This document shows positions 6,242 through 6,356 of a stretch of 6,356 nt of DNA, one piece after another. The position numbers and the translations under genes are program-made. The notes below the pieces were generated by a model that made no database searches, had not been told where the DNA came from, and was given only the letters and a program-made list of their open reading frames with translations. Source of the stretch: DASPSR01 sp035498715 (GTDB lineage: Bacteria > Nitrospirota > UBA9217); the NCBI GenBank assembly GCA_035498715.1, contig DATJZV010000163.1:1-6356 (forward strand). Direction: 5' to 3'. The number at the start of each line of letters is the position of its first letter. The stretch's first letter is position 1.

Positions 6242-6288
6242 CCACATCCTTGTCACTTCTCCCCATCGGGAATGGGGCAAGGGTGTGG
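6242..6288. repeat. Large imperfect palindrome (REP-like element)
   Basis: The outer arms CCACATCCTTG (6242-6252) and CAAGGGTGTGG (6278-6288) pair at 10 of 11 positions, with one G-T wobble. The inner arms CCCCAT (6261-6266) and ATGGGG (6272-6277) close a 5-base loop. An 8-base bulge lies on the left side only. No T-run follows on either strand, so it looks more like a dispersed palindromic repeat than a rho-independent terminator. Confidence 0.6.
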
Positions 6289-6321
6289 GGATTCAGATGC
6301 TAAATTGTATCATTATATTTG

Positions 6322-6330
6322 ATTATAGCA
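6322..6330 (-). promoter_or_regulatory. Possible extended -10 promoter for the CBS gene
   Basis: The minus strand reads TGCTATAAT, a perfect extended -10 (TGnTATAAT). At 17 bases the -35 position is TTCAAC, only 3 of 6, but an extended -10 can work without a good -35. Transcription would start near 6315 and give a leader of about 210 bases that includes the palindrome and decayed repeat copy C. Confidence 0.4.
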
Positions 6331-6356
6331 CTCCGAGATTGTTTGTTGAATGGGTA

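Larger units (their letters stand above)
6108..6356. other. Leader and upstream region of the CBS gene
   Basis: No gene is supported here. From the CBS gene outward the stretch holds the Shine-Dalgarno sequence, decayed repeat copy C, an AT-rich piece (about 6181-6240), the GC-rich palindrome 6242-6288 and a possible extended -10 promoter. The right edge cuts the region before any upstream gene. Confidence 0.6.

Noticed and set aside
6110..6322. A 70-codon plus-strand frame with HRAHREYREY
   Set aside because: This peptide pattern is the usual translation of the intergenic repeat and the palindrome. It has no domain and no start signal.
1..6356. CRISPR array, tRNA, rRNA or transposase gene
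   Set aside because: I saw no regularly spaced repeats, no cloverleaf-like or rRNA-like sequence, and no transposase motifs. All long frames with recognisable domains are the five minus-strand genes.

Overview
The window carries five protein genes, all on the minus strand. Read in transcription order (high to low coordinates), they are a small CBS-domain protein, an AT-rich regulatory gap of about 400 bases, and then the membrane arm of a hydrogenase-4 / formate-hydrogenlyase type complex in the order hyfB-hyfC-hyfE-hyfF. hyfF runs off the left edge without a stop. The membrane genes are GC-rich. The CBS gene and the gaps are visibly more AT-rich. This gene set, a stand-alone CBS-pair protein and intergenic relics of 'cacggagacacggaga' repeats fit an anaerobic, deep-branching Gram-negative bacterium such as a Nitrospirota or deltaproteobacterium-like lineage. 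That placement is an inference from gene content, because no phylogenetic marker is present.

Region by region: 1-1244 is hyfF (414 codons present). 1296-1955 is hyfE. 1956-2121 is a gap with a decayed repeat. 2122-3039 is hyfC. 3040-3193 is a second gap with a decayed repeat. 3194-5185 is hyfB. 5186-5588 is the upstream region, with a candidate sigma-70 promoter and small dyads. 5589-6107 is the CBS gene. 6108-6356 is its leader, with a strong Shine-Dalgarno sequence, another decayed repeat, a large GC-rich palindrome and a possible extended -10 promoter.

How the genes work together: HyfB and HyfF are antiporter-like proton channels homologous to NuoL/M/N, HyfC is the NuoH-like anchor, and HyfE has a NuoK-like C-terminal half. 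Together they form a proton- or sodium-translocating membrane module. The electron-transferring subunits (HyfG large subunit, HyfI small subunit, ferredoxin-like proteins) would be expected to the left of the window, after hyfF. Without them it cannot be decided whether this is a true group 4 [NiFe] hydrogenase or an energy-converting-hydrogenase-related (Ehr) complex that lacks the NiFe ligands. There is no hyfD between hyfC and hyfE.

No wholly new system is evident. The most unusual point is an in-frame tandem duplication of 78 bases inside the CBS protein. It duplicates the second half of the first CBS motif and would give the protein two and a half CBS motifs.
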